A stretch of 53,901 bases of DNA from assembly GCA_002081555.1 (NCBI GenBank), contig KV921131.1, forward strand, positions 2,719 through 56,619. The letters are read 5' to 3'. The notes beneath the pieces are model-generated. The model ran no database searches. It saw only the letters and a program-made list of their open reading frames with translations, and was not told the origin of the DNA. Every line of letters starts with the position of its first letter. The first letter of the stretch is position 1. Positions 22,001 through 32,402 of this stretch are shown one piece after another. A program made the translations under genes and the position numbers. Origin of the DNA: Protostelium mycophagum (taxonomy: Eukaryota; Evosea; Variosea; Protosteliida; Protosteliaceae).

Positions 22001-23801
22001 TAAGACTTTGAGACCGGTTGTCGAAGAAAATTCGCCGAAAATTCCGTTTTGGCCCAGGTAAGTCAAGACCGTTGTAGATCATCAAAATCCCACAAAAAAA
22101 CTGGAAATAGTAATGAAAATATGACGAATGATGACGTCATCAGTTCTCCCACTAATGGAATATCTGAATGGGGGGATACACAAGAGCAGAGTAGAGGTGA
22201 TATCCACTACTGGGGTGTTTGGCATGGTAACCAGCCCTTCACCGCAGCACACAAGGTGAAATTTCACCGAAATTTCGAGAAGATCTTCAGAAGACCCTAT
22301 GTCGACAAACATCTCGTCGACATGATGACGTCATCACGGATGATTCCTCTTTCCGTTGAAATTTCGAGGAAAACTCAAGATTCTTAGGTGATTCCGAGGT
22401 TCTGCTCTGAATTTGGATTTCAATCTATTCCCTCTATGATATCATTACGAGATGTCATGAAAGGAGAAGCCGACTACAACTTGACATCTCCGGCAGTAGA
22501 ATTTAGACAGAGGAGGTAATTTTCCCTCAATTTTCTGCCGATTTTCAAAAAAGATCGTTGCAAAGAAATAAACTGACGAGTTGTAGTCCGATAGCCGGAA
22601 ATAAATGTATTATGGAACATTTACTTCGCGAGTTCAGAATGCCGAAAGATTTCGCGTCACTGGTATATCTCTCCCAAATTAATCAAGCCATAGCCATAAA
22701 AGTAAGACGTCTCATCATGACATAATGCGACACGTCATCATGTCATCTGTGACACGTCATCCTGACATGATGACAGATGGCATGTGAACATTTCAGAAGA
22801 TTGAAACCCTATTGTATGGGTGAAATATTCTGGCAATTAAATGATATTTGGGAAGGTATTATTTTTATTTCGAAAAAAAATATTTATTTCAATTTCAGAA
22901 AATATTTTTGTTTAGTTTCCAAAAAAATATTATTATTTTAATTTCTTGATTTTTTTAATTTAAAAAAATTGAAAAGTTTTTTCAAAGGTCTCTCTTGGTC
23001 TTCACTGGAATATTCTGGTAGATGGAAAATTCTTCACTATTTCACCAGAAATTTCTTCGCCCCCTTAGTGGTGACGTCATCAGAGCGTGATGGCATAGTT
23101 GAGGTGAAATTCCATCGAAATTTCGTGGAAATACTGAATTTCTTCAGATATGGTTGACTTCTGATCTACAACGCGAAGTCGAAGTCGTTCTGAGTGTGGA
23201 GGTAATTTTTGTCTTTGAAGAGGATAATAAATGTCGACAATGGAAATAGGTATGGTCCTGGCAGTCGACGTATCCTTTGGCTTCCAGAAAGATGCAATTA
23301 AAAGCCACAGCGGACTACAACGGTGTAGTCTGGTCTGTACATGTCTCCAAATTACTGGGTACGCAGAAATTTCTGGGAAATTTCAATTGACCCCGACAGA
23401 GGGCGGGAAATTCGACAGAAGAACCCATTTTATGACATTCAGTATCTACAACCAGCCAGAAGATGAAGACGTAGAACCAATTGAAATTTCATCGAGTTTT
23501 CACTTCTTTTGCCCCCTGAAGCAGGTTGGTATCTACAACGCTCTCCAATTGACCCCGACAGGTGCCCCTCCCCGACCCCTCTCTACACTTCACCGTTGTA
23601 GATGACGTCATTCATCTACAATGCGCCAAACCAGCCCCCTTTGTGTTTTTAGAGTGCGAAAAGACCGGGCATTTCAGCGACAACGGCTTCCTTTTACTTC
23701 CCGGACAAAACAAACAGATCACGCTCAGAAATGGCAGAGATGAGTCCCTTCCTCTTAAAGCGGAAGACGTGTCCGTCAAGACTGTCCAAAACACATTCTG
23801 A
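19083..23801 (+). CDS. Beta-mannosidase, glycoside hydrolase family 2
   Basis: Hydrolyses terminal beta-mannose residues of N-glycan fragments or mannans, usually in lysosomes or outside the cell. Family signatures in order: [157 protein letters not shown], and [18 protein letters not shown]. The E of CSEFGF is the expected GH2 nucleophile; the C-terminal [12 protein letters not shown] strand is typical. About 17-18 exons. The start is uncertain: 19083 gives no clear signal peptide, while an ATG at 19022 begins a hydrophobic run (RIIFSFSIIF) that stops, so a first exon may be missing. The 3' end is 51 bases from the convergent transcription-factor gene. Two tandem duplications (20676-20917 and 21114-21383) straddle splice sites without destroying the frame. 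Confidence 0.88.
20676..20917. repeat. 121-bp tandem duplication across an intron acceptor in the beta-mannosidase gene
   Basis: Copy 1 (20676-20796) and copy 2 (20797-20917) are almost identical; one C/T difference is seen in the ACAATYCAG word. Each copy starts with the same acceptor (GGACCTTAG) and the exon encoding [13 protein letters not shown]. Read-through from copy 1 meets a stop at the second acceptor's TAG, so the protein is intact only if splicing uses the copy 2 acceptor. Confidence 0.9.
21114..21383. repeat. 135-bp tandem duplication across an intron donor in the beta-mannosidase gene
   Basis: Copies at 21114-21248 and 21249-21383 appear identical. Each holds the exon end encoding [15 protein letters not shown] to GESFYFK, the donor GTAGCTC, and an intron start with three consecutive TCTACAAY words. 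The unit is 45 codons, so both copies share one open frame. Splicing from the first donor to the acceptor at 21434 gives the normal family sequence [14 protein letters not shown]. Confidence 0.9.
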
Positions 23802-23852
23802 AGACTGTCCAAAGCAGTTTCTAAAGACATGGAGAATAAAATGTGTCGTTCA

Positions 23853-25406
23853 TTATCGTATCACGTGATCTGGAATGAAGTGGACGACCAGCAGCTCGAA
23901 TAATGAGAAGATGTCTCTCTTCACCGTGAGCATCATCGTCCCTTTGATGTAATCTTGATCCTCTGAACCGAATCTAAACTCTATCAGTGCGATGTTGTCG
24001 TCTTTATCTCATCAAAACGACATCGATCCTTCACATTTTAAATCGCATGTCCTTCTTGGCGGTAAAGTTAAGTTCCAGATCATCATATAAAGAAGGATAG
24101 AATGAAGTGATCCATGTGATGGACTCTGCATCCATCAGCTGCAACACGGCCAAGTCATCTCTTCGGGTGGGGACTGTGGCCGTCCATCCTGTCATCTAAA
24201 GACATCATCTGCTGATCTACAACTGAAAGTTTGTTTTTCACAGGAATAAAAACAATGAGATGGGTTAATGCGGGATGTACAGTACATTGTCGACGCTTGC
24301 ATCTGTGTATTCTCATCTACTCATCTACAACCAGTCTGCAGCAAAAAACAATAAAACACTTTCCAGCAACATTTTTGTCTGCGGCAGAGCGGCCAAATTG
24401 ATAGAGGATTTTTGTTGCGTAACAAGGATGTACATGTCGACAATTCTTACAGCGGAAAATGAGTCGTTGTAGAAATGCACCGCCCCCGATCTGTCCCAAA
24501 TGATGACGGGGACCTCCAGCAGACTGCATGCGGCGGTCATCGTGTTGAGATATTTGTTGAAGGAGGTCATCATGGACGCGGTCTGATCACTCGTGATGAA
24601 CGCTTTGATTTGGGCTATCTTCTGTAAGACCTTGTTCCAGATCGGATTTGGCTGTAAGATGATGCCCCTGTGTGATGATTATTTTCTGCACAGAAAAATG
24701 AAATCTGGAAAAATGTGAAAAAGTGTAGAGGGAAATAAATTTCAATATTTTGTTGTAAAAATCTTCATCTTTCAGAAAATCACAATCTTTGTGTTTTTTA
24801 CTGATTTATTTTTTTTCAGAAATTTCGATCAAAAAAATTCCAACTCTGGCAGAATGATCACACAGTTCCACTCACTTTGCTGCTAAAATTTTGCCCATGC
24901 GTTCCAATTGTTCTTGAGATCTGAGGATCAAGGACGGCGGTCCGTCCTCTTCATCGTGCAGAGGAGGCTCCTCAGACTCTTCAATTTGACTCTGTATTTG
25001 TGGTGAGGGTTGACCCAATAATTCCTCTAGAGGCAGGTCGAACAGATCATCACCGCTCGATTCTATTGATGGTGGTGACATAATTTGATCACTGTTGGCG
25101 AGGAAACCTCTGTAATAATCGACATATTGCAGAGCCTGAGACATTCAGAACAGTTTCAAGTGGAGCCACATACTTGTTCCAAAGTTGCAGATCCTTCCAG
25201 ATAATCAAAACCTCTCTTTCGTGACGGAACCATTTCTTCACAGACAATATTTCTGTTGGCACACTGAATACAAGGACGTGCTAATCGACGTCATTCATCA
25301 CCAACATTAAAGAGGAAGACATACTGGCCTGGCATGCAATATGTTTTTTTCGGCAACGAGCGCAGGCTATTGGCTTCTTCTGTGTTGGTGATAACATCTT
25401 GTCCAT
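23853..25406 (-). CDS. Zn2Cys6 zinc-cluster transcription factor with PAS domain
   Basis: Probable sequence-specific nuclear transcription factor. The binuclear zinc cluster has six cysteines split over two exons: CARCRKKHIAC on exon 1 (25406-25325), then RPCIQCANRNIVC followed by basic EEMVPSRKRGF on exon 2 (25280-25174). A linker (ALQYVDYYRGFLANSDQ), an acidic Ser/Pro/Glu region (possible activation domain) and a PAS-like domain follow (VPVIIWDRSGAVHFYNDSF, near 24440-24520; C-terminal strands DDNIALIEFRFGSEDQDYIKG near 23940-24000). Zinc cluster plus PAS resembles fungal ERT1/RDS2-type regulators of carbon metabolism; that similarity is from memory of the fold order. The start MDKMLSPTQKK (25406) is the first ATG before the cluster in frame without an upstream conserved exon. 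It is divergent from the aminotransferase gene with 344 bases between. Confidence 0.82.
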
Positions 25407-25750
25407 CTCAGTTCCTCTGGATACCGCTTTCCGATATTTCAAATACAAGAAACGGGAAAAGTGGAAGAAAATTTTTAGAATTTTTGGGGTGTACAAAGAC
25501 TCAACATTTTGATGGTCGATGTCGACGGATCTGATCAATAACAAGAAGTGGATCTTATTGCACAACTTTCCCTTTTGTTTTTGTCACGAATTTTCATGGG
25601 CTGTGTGGATCAACATCTGCAGCTATTACTGCAAAAGAGTCTCCTTCTAAATGTATCATGTGTTCCATCAGCTCTTTGAAAAAAATTTGGGTTGTAAAAA
25701 ACACTTCTCAAAATCTTGAAAAACGTTCTCATTCTTCACCACCTGAAAAG
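25407..25750. promoter_or_regulatory. Divergent intergenic region (Zn2Cys6 factor / aminotransferase)
   Basis: 344 bases separate the divergent starts of the zinc-cluster factor and the aminotransferase. No direct or inverted CGG triplet pair of the classic zinc-cluster type stood out. No other gene was seen. Confidence 0.4.
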
Positions 25751-27475
25751 ATGCAAGCCACGGAGAGCATCATCAATCCTTTCGCACGCTCCTCTTTATT
25801 GTGGCAGTATGCAAACCGTGATGTGGCAAGACAAGCGGTCGCACACGATCTGAGAGGATCAGATGGACCTTTGGACACCGCTGATCGCATTCCCTTCACT
25901 TTTGATGCCTCTAAATTATCTACCTCTTTCCATGGAGGTGAGTGAATGTATGGAAGTAATGTTTGTGTTGATATGGGGAGGTGGTTCTGCAGAGTTGAGG
26001 AAGAAAGCAGCACCTGTCTATGGAGTCCAACCAGAACAGTTGTTATTTGTGACGGGTGGTGCCTCTCAAGCAAATCATCATGTTGTGAATGCACTGACAC
26101 AACGTGAGTGTATTATCACATTCTCACGTTAATTTACGGATTCAGAGGGCGACGTGATTGTGGTCGAACATCCAGTTTATGATCCTCTTGTAGAAGCTTC
26201 GAGGGCCACCGGCTGCAAGGTGATCATATGTATCTTTTTTCCACTGAATACAAATCAATGTTCGCACCAATTAATTGATGGAACCAGGTCGAACATCTCA
26301 CAAGACATAAAGCCGACGATTTCCAAATCACAGCGGAACAATTCAAACTCATTTTGGAGGATCATCAACCACGCCTCATTGTGGTCAGCAATCTCCATAA
26401 CCCCAGCTGTGTGGCCTTGAGGAATATCAGAGAGTTATTACATATATTAGAAGAATACAACGAAGGAAGACCCAGGAGTTGTTTCCTCGTTGTAGATGAA
26501 GTAATTATTTTATTATTATTATTTATTTTAACACATTTGAACCTATGACTTTTGTCTTCTAAAGTTTCAATTTTAAGAAAAATAGGTGTACCGTGATTTG
26601 GCGACAGAAGCAATCCCAACAGCAGCATCTCTCAGCAGACACGCCATCACCACATTTGGGCTCTCCAAGTCTTATGGTCTGTCTGGGTTACGCCACGGCC
26701 TCATCATCGCCACACCCGATGTGGGTTACTTGATCCTTGAAATTATATCGTCTCGGTGCCTCTATGTTGTTCTGTTGCGATAGCCATAAGAGTGCATTCG
26801 TAACTGCGGCTTTGCAGTAAATCGTCAGAGGATCAATACCAAACACCAGCAAAAGTGCGCTTTGGTGCCAAAAATCTTTGGACCTGTCTAAATAGTGCGG
26901 TGGAAACCGTGAAAAGTCACGGTAAAGAACCGTGATTTGTCAATTAATCACCTTCTTGAACACTTTTTCTTCATGAGATCGTCTCATCCATCTTTCAAGT
27001 TCGAAATCACATCACTCATCACTCATTGCAGCTCGTCGAGATCATCTTAGGATATTACACTCTGGCAGGAGTCTGCAATTCTTCTCTTTCCGAATCACTG
27101 TGGTCGCAGTTCTATGACCACCGCAGCAAAGTCTTGGCCGAAAACCGAGTGCGTCAAGCTCATAGACAGAAGAAGGTGAGGGATTTCCCGCCAAAACTTC
27201 GTTTTGAATTTCAAAAGGTGGAGGACGCGCTCTTGAACTCGGGTATCCCCTTTGTTAAATCGGATGGTGGCACTACCGTGCTGGCGGAACTCCCCGTCCC
27301 TGATGACGTGGCATTCGTTGCCTCTATGGTGACTCTCTACAACGCGGCAGTGAATCCTGGAAGCAATTTTGGCGCGAAAGGACACGTCAGGTTGGGATAC
27401 ATGAACATCTCGGAAGAAGCAGTGGACAAGGGATTAGAAGCCTTTTGCAAGCATTGGAAGTCGGTTCAGCAATAA
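25751..27475 (+). CDS. PLP-dependent aminotransferase, class I/II fold
   Basis: A soluble fold-type I aminotransferase. The protein begins MQATESIINPFARSSLLW (25751) and shows QLLFVTGGASQANHHVVNAL (cofactor-phosphate side), DVIVVEHPVYDPLVEASRATG, LIVVSNLHNPSCVAL (the usual NPxG is NPSC here), SCFLVVDEVYRDL (Asp binding pyridine N), and FGLSKSYGLSGLRHG, where the lysine of SKSYG is the expected PLP Schiff-base residue. The C-terminal small domain ends DKGLEAFCKHWKSVQQ. About seven exons are seen; the donor after ATPDV leads into a roughly 300-base intron (26722-27031) with several palindromic words including an ACCGTGATT/GGTAAAGAACC pair. The substrate cannot be told from sequence; the family resembles 'aminotransferase class I/II' proteins annotated as aspartate or capreomycidine-type. 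Part of the LGYYTL region may have an unrecognised small exon. Confidence 0.83.
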
Positions 27476-27783
27476 AATGCGGCTTCATTGGCTTTGTTCT
27501 CATTTTAAAGATTGCCGCAAGGCAAAGCTGGTCAGCTCGCAAGGTAATTCCACGAAAGTTACCGAGCCACGGAACCACTGATGATAAGGAACTTTGCAGC
27601 CTTCCAGCATGGAGATATCGTTGTATGTAGACAGAATGTCTCTTGGGATCGCCTTTTTCAATGGGGGATGTCAAAAACCCAAATCAAGAACTGCCGCGGG
27701 GGTGTTTCGGATGTCAAAATACACATGTTTCGGGCTCGGAGAATCTCACAACCAAGACCAACCCACTTTCATTTTCAGCAAAC
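27476..27783. other. Intergenic: aminotransferase 3' end and peroxidase promoter
   Basis: 308 bases between two co-directional genes. They should contain the aminotransferase terminator and the peroxidase promoter. A GCCGCAAGGCAAAGC near-palindrome lies at 27515. Short open frames here lack coding features. Confidence 0.4.
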
Positions 27784-28762
27784 ATGAAGTCCGCTTCCCT
27801 TATCGCTCTTGTCTTCTTCGCAGCCGCCGCTGCCTTCCCCATCGGACTGAACGGTCGCTTCATCTTTCCTGATGTGGAGAGCAACGCCTTCATCGCTCCT
27901 ACTGCTGGCGATTCTCGTTCTCCTTGCCCCGGTAGACCTCTTTAGACTTGCATCGTGAAACATGATCCTGACACGAAAACAGCTCTGAACATTCTGGCCA
28001 ACCAGAACTACCTCCACCGCAATGGAAGAAACATTACTCAAGCCGATATCTTCAACGCTCTTACCTCCGGTGAGAGTCTCCATAAACCGAGAGACTGATC
28101 ATAGATAGTGTACAACATCGGTCAAGATGTCGCTGGTGCCCTCAGCAAGGGAGCTTTCGCTCTTCTTGGCAACCCCAAAAACATCGAGCTCAACGACCTC
28201 TCTAAGCACAACATGTGATGCTGTCCATACCGTCACATTGTTCTGACTTTGTCAGGATCGAGCACGATGCCTCCCTCACCAGACAAGACAACTACTTCGG
28301 AGATAGCACATCTTTCGACCCCAACCTCTACAAGCAGTTCATCGCCTCTTCTTCTGACAAGAAGTCCATCTCCATCGATGACTTCATCAAGTACCGCAAG
28401 GTATGCAATACCCACCTTCTTGAAACATGATGATCAAAAATCTGAAAACCCTAAACCCTCCAGGCAAGACAAGCCGACTCCAAGGCCAGAAACCCTCAGT
28501 ACTCCTTCAACGCTCAGCAACAGCAAGCCGCTTGCGGAGAGGTCGTTTTCATCAGCGCCGTCTTTGGTTCAATGGACAAGGGACTCACCCTGAAGGCCGT
28601 CGACTCTGTCTTCCAGAAGCAGCAGATCCCTGCCGGATGGACAAAGCCCGCTCAGCCCATCACCTTTGCCTTGGTGAGCTATTTTTAGACATTCTGTCGA
28701 CGTCATCTGAAATTTGACAGGCCACCCCCTACATCGGAAAGGTCATCGCCGGAACTTCGTAA
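27784..28762 (+). CDS. Secreted heme-thiolate peroxidase (chloroperoxidase/peroxygenase family)
   Basis: An extracellular heme enzyme using H2O2 for halogenation, peroxidation or oxygen insertion. The signal peptide is MKSASLIALVFFAAAAAFP. The axial-ligand motif SPCPALNILANQNYLHRNG is rebuilt across the first intron (exon ends SPCPG; the intron runs to 27991); its Cys is the expected proximal thiolate. NITQADIFNALTS follows, then the distal site IEHDASLTRQDNYFGD; the E of EHD is the expected acid-base residue. The C-terminal part has AACGEVVFISAVFG and TFALATPYIGKVIAGTS. Six exons, with introns of 39-60 nt (GTGAGAG..ATAG, GTGATGC..CAG, GTATGCA..CAG, GTGAGCT..CAG). Length of about 240 aa matches the short subfamily of unspecific peroxygenases. 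Best known from fungi and oomycetes; its occurrence here fits a fungus-feeding or saprotrophic protist, or gene transfer. Confidence 0.88.
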
Positions 28763-29387
28763 AAATGTTAAATACAGTCGCACATCAATTATTTTAGTTT
28801 TATTCTTGGTGTAGAGGAATTCGCCTCTCAAACATGGATCTCAACTCATCAGCGTGAAGGTGGTACAGATCTTGGTGGTAGTAGCAAATATTCAAATGAG
28901 ATCCTTGATGTCTGAAGGGATCGATTGTCTATTCACAATCTTTTGAGCAAATATCAATTTGACCCAATGTTAATTTTTAATATCAAAACCCACCAGATGT
29001 TGGAGAGGAGATGAATGTGTGTTGGAATGTGGATATACTGCTGCAATATTTGTTGCAAGATTCAATTGTTTTTCAGTACTTATTGATTTAAGCGTGGTAG
29101 TCACCGAGGAATGATGATATCTTAACAAATAAATATGATTATGCCCCTCCTCTGTATCGTTTACGTTTTATTCAAATGAGGAAGTGTAAATCACAAAAAG
29201 ATAATACCCTCCTCTGTATTGTAATGTTCGTCTTCCACCGATGTAGACAGCCTTGTAGAACCAAAGCTTGCCTGCTGTGCACGCTGTTGGCAATTCCGGC
29301 AACGGACTGCTTGACAAGTGAATTAATATATCGCTGTTCGTGAACAAAATCGCGAAGATAAAGGTTGACACGCTTTGTATGATGGCT
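28763..29387. other. Intergenic between convergent genes
   Basis: 625 bases separate the peroxidase stop (+) and the homeodomain stop (-). The stretch is AT-rich with short frames lacking ATG starts or motifs. I see no gene here; it should hold two polyadenylation regions. Confidence 0.4.
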
Positions 29388-29768
29388 TCATTCTGTCCCT
29401 CTGGTCATCTTTGATTTCGACCTTCGATTTTGGAACCAGATCCTAATTTTTGCCGGGCTCATTTGAAATGCTTTCGCCAAATCTTCTCGCATTTGTGAGC
29501 TGGGGTACGGACATGACTTGTAAACATCCTCTAAGACCTCTCGTTGATGTTGAGGTATTGTTTGCTTGTATTTCAACTCTTGGCTTTGTGCTACATCAAA
29601 CTGAATGGTCACCGTCCTCTTTCCTTCGGGGCTGACTTCTTTGGCCACCTTGACATCTTTGGCGACATACTGCTGCTCTGATATCTTTGGCGGGCTCTCT
29701 ATGTGTTGTATTTGAAATGCTGTGGTGAAGCTCTTGTCTGTTGGTTGTAAGAGATCGCGGATGTTCAT
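29388..29768 (-). CDS. Homeodomain transcription factor (5' end uncertain)
   Basis: A DNA-binding regulator. The homeodomain is C-terminal: IPQHQREVLEDVYKSCPYPS (helix 1), SQMREDLAKAFQMSPAKI (helix 2), then recognition helix RIWFQNRRSKSKMTRGTE, with the invariant W-F-N-R at near 29400-29440. The N-terminal part is acidic with VAKEVSPEGKRTVTIQFDV. The frame stays open upstream to 29885, but 29867 is a GTG and no ATG precedes MNIRDLLQP (29768). Either translation starts there (127 aa), or an upstream exon joins at an acceptor near 29855 (CTTACTAG). Typical (non-TALE) 60-residue homeodomain spacing. No partner domain was seen. Confidence 0.8.
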   Translation of the reverse strand: MNIRDLLQPTDKSFTTAFQIQHIESPPKISEQQYVAKDVKVAKEVSPEGKRTVTIQFDVAQSQELKYKQTIPQHQREVLEDVYKSCPYPSSQMREDLAKAFQMSPAKIRIWFQNRRSKSKMTRGTE

Positions 29769-30674
29769 GAGCGGAAGTACTGAGGGTGTTGACGTTTCTT
29801 CTCTCTCAACACCCAGGTCACGCTTCTGGTCTTCTGTGGTGTAATCACTCTGACTAGTAAGCTCCACGGTAATACACGTGCAAAATCATTACTGACGGTA
29901 AGAATTCGGGTCGGGTTTCAGAGGAGGCACAAGAAAAGTTGACAGATGTTAATATCGCGCATGTATGACGACATGTCCTTTTAGGTGATATCCGCAATCA
30001 AAACCGCCGAAATGCGCTAGGAGTTCATGAAGAAGTTGACCGCGGCTGCCCGTGCCCGAGTATTGACCTGCCACCCCAAATCTATGAATATCTGCCCATT
30101 TCCTGGCCGAGAAGTGCATTTATCATTTTTTTTTTTGGGAGGGCACCTTCTCAGTGGATCTGTAAGGGTTGCAGAAATTGAGCTTGACTTCTCATGCGTT
30201 GTGAGGCAATGATCCTTTTAATGACCCGCAAGGTTGAACAAAATATTGAATTAAATTTTCCGTCACTCCGTGACGGTACCCTAGTGATGATGGTATTGAC
30301 ATAAAAGTTCTTGGAGACCACCAAATTTCTTTGTTGCAGTTTCGGTACTTAAGGTGTTCATTACAGAACTGCAATTGACTAAATTCTGCAATAACTTGAA
30401 GAGTAAATAGGCTGCAAAGATTTTTGTTTTGTGCTGAAAAGAACATATCTGTCATCTTGACAAGAAAAAATATGTTAATGATGCTCTGAATTTTGGTAGT
30501 ATTCCTGAAGGCTTGCACGCACAGCATGACTCAGCTCACTCGGACTTGCACTGAATGGAATCACTGAAATTTACAATTGTAATAATTTTTCGGAATGAGC
30601 TCTACAACGAATTGAGACAGCAGGCCTGGGGGCGGAAATAGCACCTGCATCGAAATCACCACAATATCATCACG
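29769..30674. other. Long divergent intergenic region between homeodomain and RNF32-like genes
   Basis: About 900 bases precede the homeodomain start (-) and the RNF32-like start (+). It contains the unplaced frame at 30192-30527, a GGTAAGAATT word near 29896, a T-run at 30126-30138 and a TCTACAAC word at 30601. It probably holds promoters and possibly the missing 5' exon of the homeodomain gene. Confidence 0.4.
30192..30527 (-). CDS. Unrecognised ATG-started open frame (111 aa)
   Basis: An intron-free frame from an ATG at 30527, beginning MLCVQAFRNTTKIQS and ending CGSLKGSLPHNA. It has no signal peptide, no membrane helix and no motif I recognise. Most genes in this window are interrupted by introns, so an uninterrupted frame of this size may be chance. 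It is kept because the long gap between flanking genes leaves room for a small gene. Confidence 0.25.
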   Translation of the reverse strand: MLCVQAFRNTTKIQSIINIFFLVKMTDMFFSAQNKNLCSLFTLQVIAEFSQLQFCNEHLKYRNCNKEIWWSPRTFMSIPSSLGYRHGVTENLIQYFVQPCGSLKGSLPHNA

Positions 30675-32187
30675 ATGCAGCGACGGAATCCCGACACATT
30701 GCTTCTGCGTCAAGACACAAAGCTTGATTATCGATTGCCGCTGATCAGAACAAAGGCAGACGCCAGTAAGTCAACGGCGGTGCGTCAGTAATCAGCTCAG
30801 TTGCAATTTTCACTCTCTTAACAAGGCCAGATGCGGGTGGATGACAATAAAAGTCTTTGGACGGCAGTTGCGTTACAACAGACCATAATGCAAGACCTCA
30901 ACATCACATTCGACGACGGCCTCAAACGAAAGAAAAAATCACCAAAGCCTAAACCATCACCAGATGAAGTGTTTGAATCAGATGGCACCACCAAAAGACC
31001 TCCACTTACACTCGGTGATCTTTGGATTAAAGATCGTGTCTGAAGCGCCACAGCACAACAAGTTGGCCTTGTGGAAAAACCGCCATCGCCGCTCACAAAA
31101 GACAAATGGAAAAAAGTGGAGGAGGCATCGAAGGAGAGAGGCAACAGCGAACATCCTTGCCCAATATGTCGAGAAGATTTCGGTACAAAACAACAAGTGC
31201 TTTTGGATTGTACTCATTCTTTTCATCTCGTGAGTACATGATATCTAGTGACGAAGATTTTGATGGTTCAGGTTTGTTTGAAAAATTTTGAATCGTTTGC
31301 ACAATTTAAGAAGTGCCCTATATGCCGAAAAGAACAATATCAGAAGAAACTGATCAGTGATGGCCTGCGCATACACAAAGTGCGAAGCGCCACCAAGTGA
31401 GTTCGATCAGATTCCATGAAATCTCATTGAAATTTCGTAGAATTCAAGCGTTATGGCGAGGTTTTAGAACACGAAAAATGTATAAACAGATGATTTTGGA
31501 CCGGGTACCTACAACAGAAATTGGCAAAAAGTTATTTTATGCATTGAAGGTGATGCCAATCTCTTTCATGATGGCGTTTTGATAATGACAGCTGGAATCA
31601 CTAACGGATAAATTGATTGGAAATATACAATCAGAAAGAGATTCTATGGAAAGAGAATTGCACAGTTTGGACGACGCTGCTCAGGCCTCCAGAAAATATC
31701 TGAGGTGAGGCGCCAAATTCAAAATTGAAATTCAAATATTGATGAATCACTTAGCTCGATCGATGTTCCATTGGAAAGGGTGGACTGGCCCGCTTGTAAA
31801 CGGAAGGTGATTTCAGGTATTTCTGGAGATTTTCTAAGTTCTTTGTAGGCATTGGCCAGAGGCGAGAAGGATTGTCCGATCTGTATTAACGATCTACAAC
31901 TGGAGAAAGCATTAGCATCAAGAAAACAAAACACGAACAAAGGACGACTGAAATCAACACCTCCTACGCAGGGAGTCTGGGACAGTTTTGTGGGTGCCGC
32001 CAAAAAGGTATATTCACATTCAATGTATACCTTTGAAGGTTGACGTCGACAGGTGGTGTTGTTGAGTTGCACACATCTTTTCCATGATAAATGCCTTGGA
32101 AGTTACGAAGAATACAGTGGAGAGGAGGGGGTTGCGAGAACTTGTCCTATCTGCAGGAGCCAGTATCAAAAGAAGGTCATAAACTGA
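30675..32187 (+). CDS. RNF32-like protein: two RING-H2 fingers flanking an IQ motif
   Basis: The start MQRRNPDTLLLRQDTKLDYR (30675) resembles the family N-terminus. First RING: CPICREDFGTKQQVLLDCTH, SFHLVCLKNFESFAQ, KKCPICRKEQYQKK (31160-31350). Then an IQ motif, ALWRGFRTRKMYKQMI (31450-31490), and a second RING: CPICINDLQLEKALASRK, LLSCTHLFHDKCLG, RTCPICRSQYQKKVIN (31875-32187). The order RING - IQ - RING is the hallmark of RNF32. RING fingers act as E3 ubiquitin ligases; IQ motifs bind calmodulin. The second RING has a long insertion between its first two Cys pairs, as in RNF32. About seven short-intron exons all join in phase. RNF32 orthologues are mostly found in organisms with cilia or flagella, which suggests a flagellate stage. 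The IleRS gene starts 215 bases downstream. Confidence 0.88.
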
Positions 32188-32402
32188 TCGAACCACGATG
32201 TACAGAAGGAGTGATCTCTTTGTGGGCATTTCAAATTCTCGAGTTTGCAAATCGTTCACAAGATGGTGTTCTTCAATTAGACGGAGATGATCATCCCAAA
32301 AATTGAAAACTGGAAGAAGAAGGGCGAAAGAGCGTAATTCGGATTCCTCATTGGACATCTACAACGAGACTTTCGAGAAAAATAAGATCAAAAGTCGGAA
32401 CG

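Noticed and set aside
29168-29371. Secreted-like minus-strand frame starting VSTFIFAILF
   Set aside because: The first codon is GTG, with no ATG near; hydrophobic run is brief and there is no support.
29769-29867. GTG start for the homeodomain protein at 29867
   Set aside because: Nuclear genes here use ATG; the GTG is in frame but not a plausible start, so the call begins at 29768.
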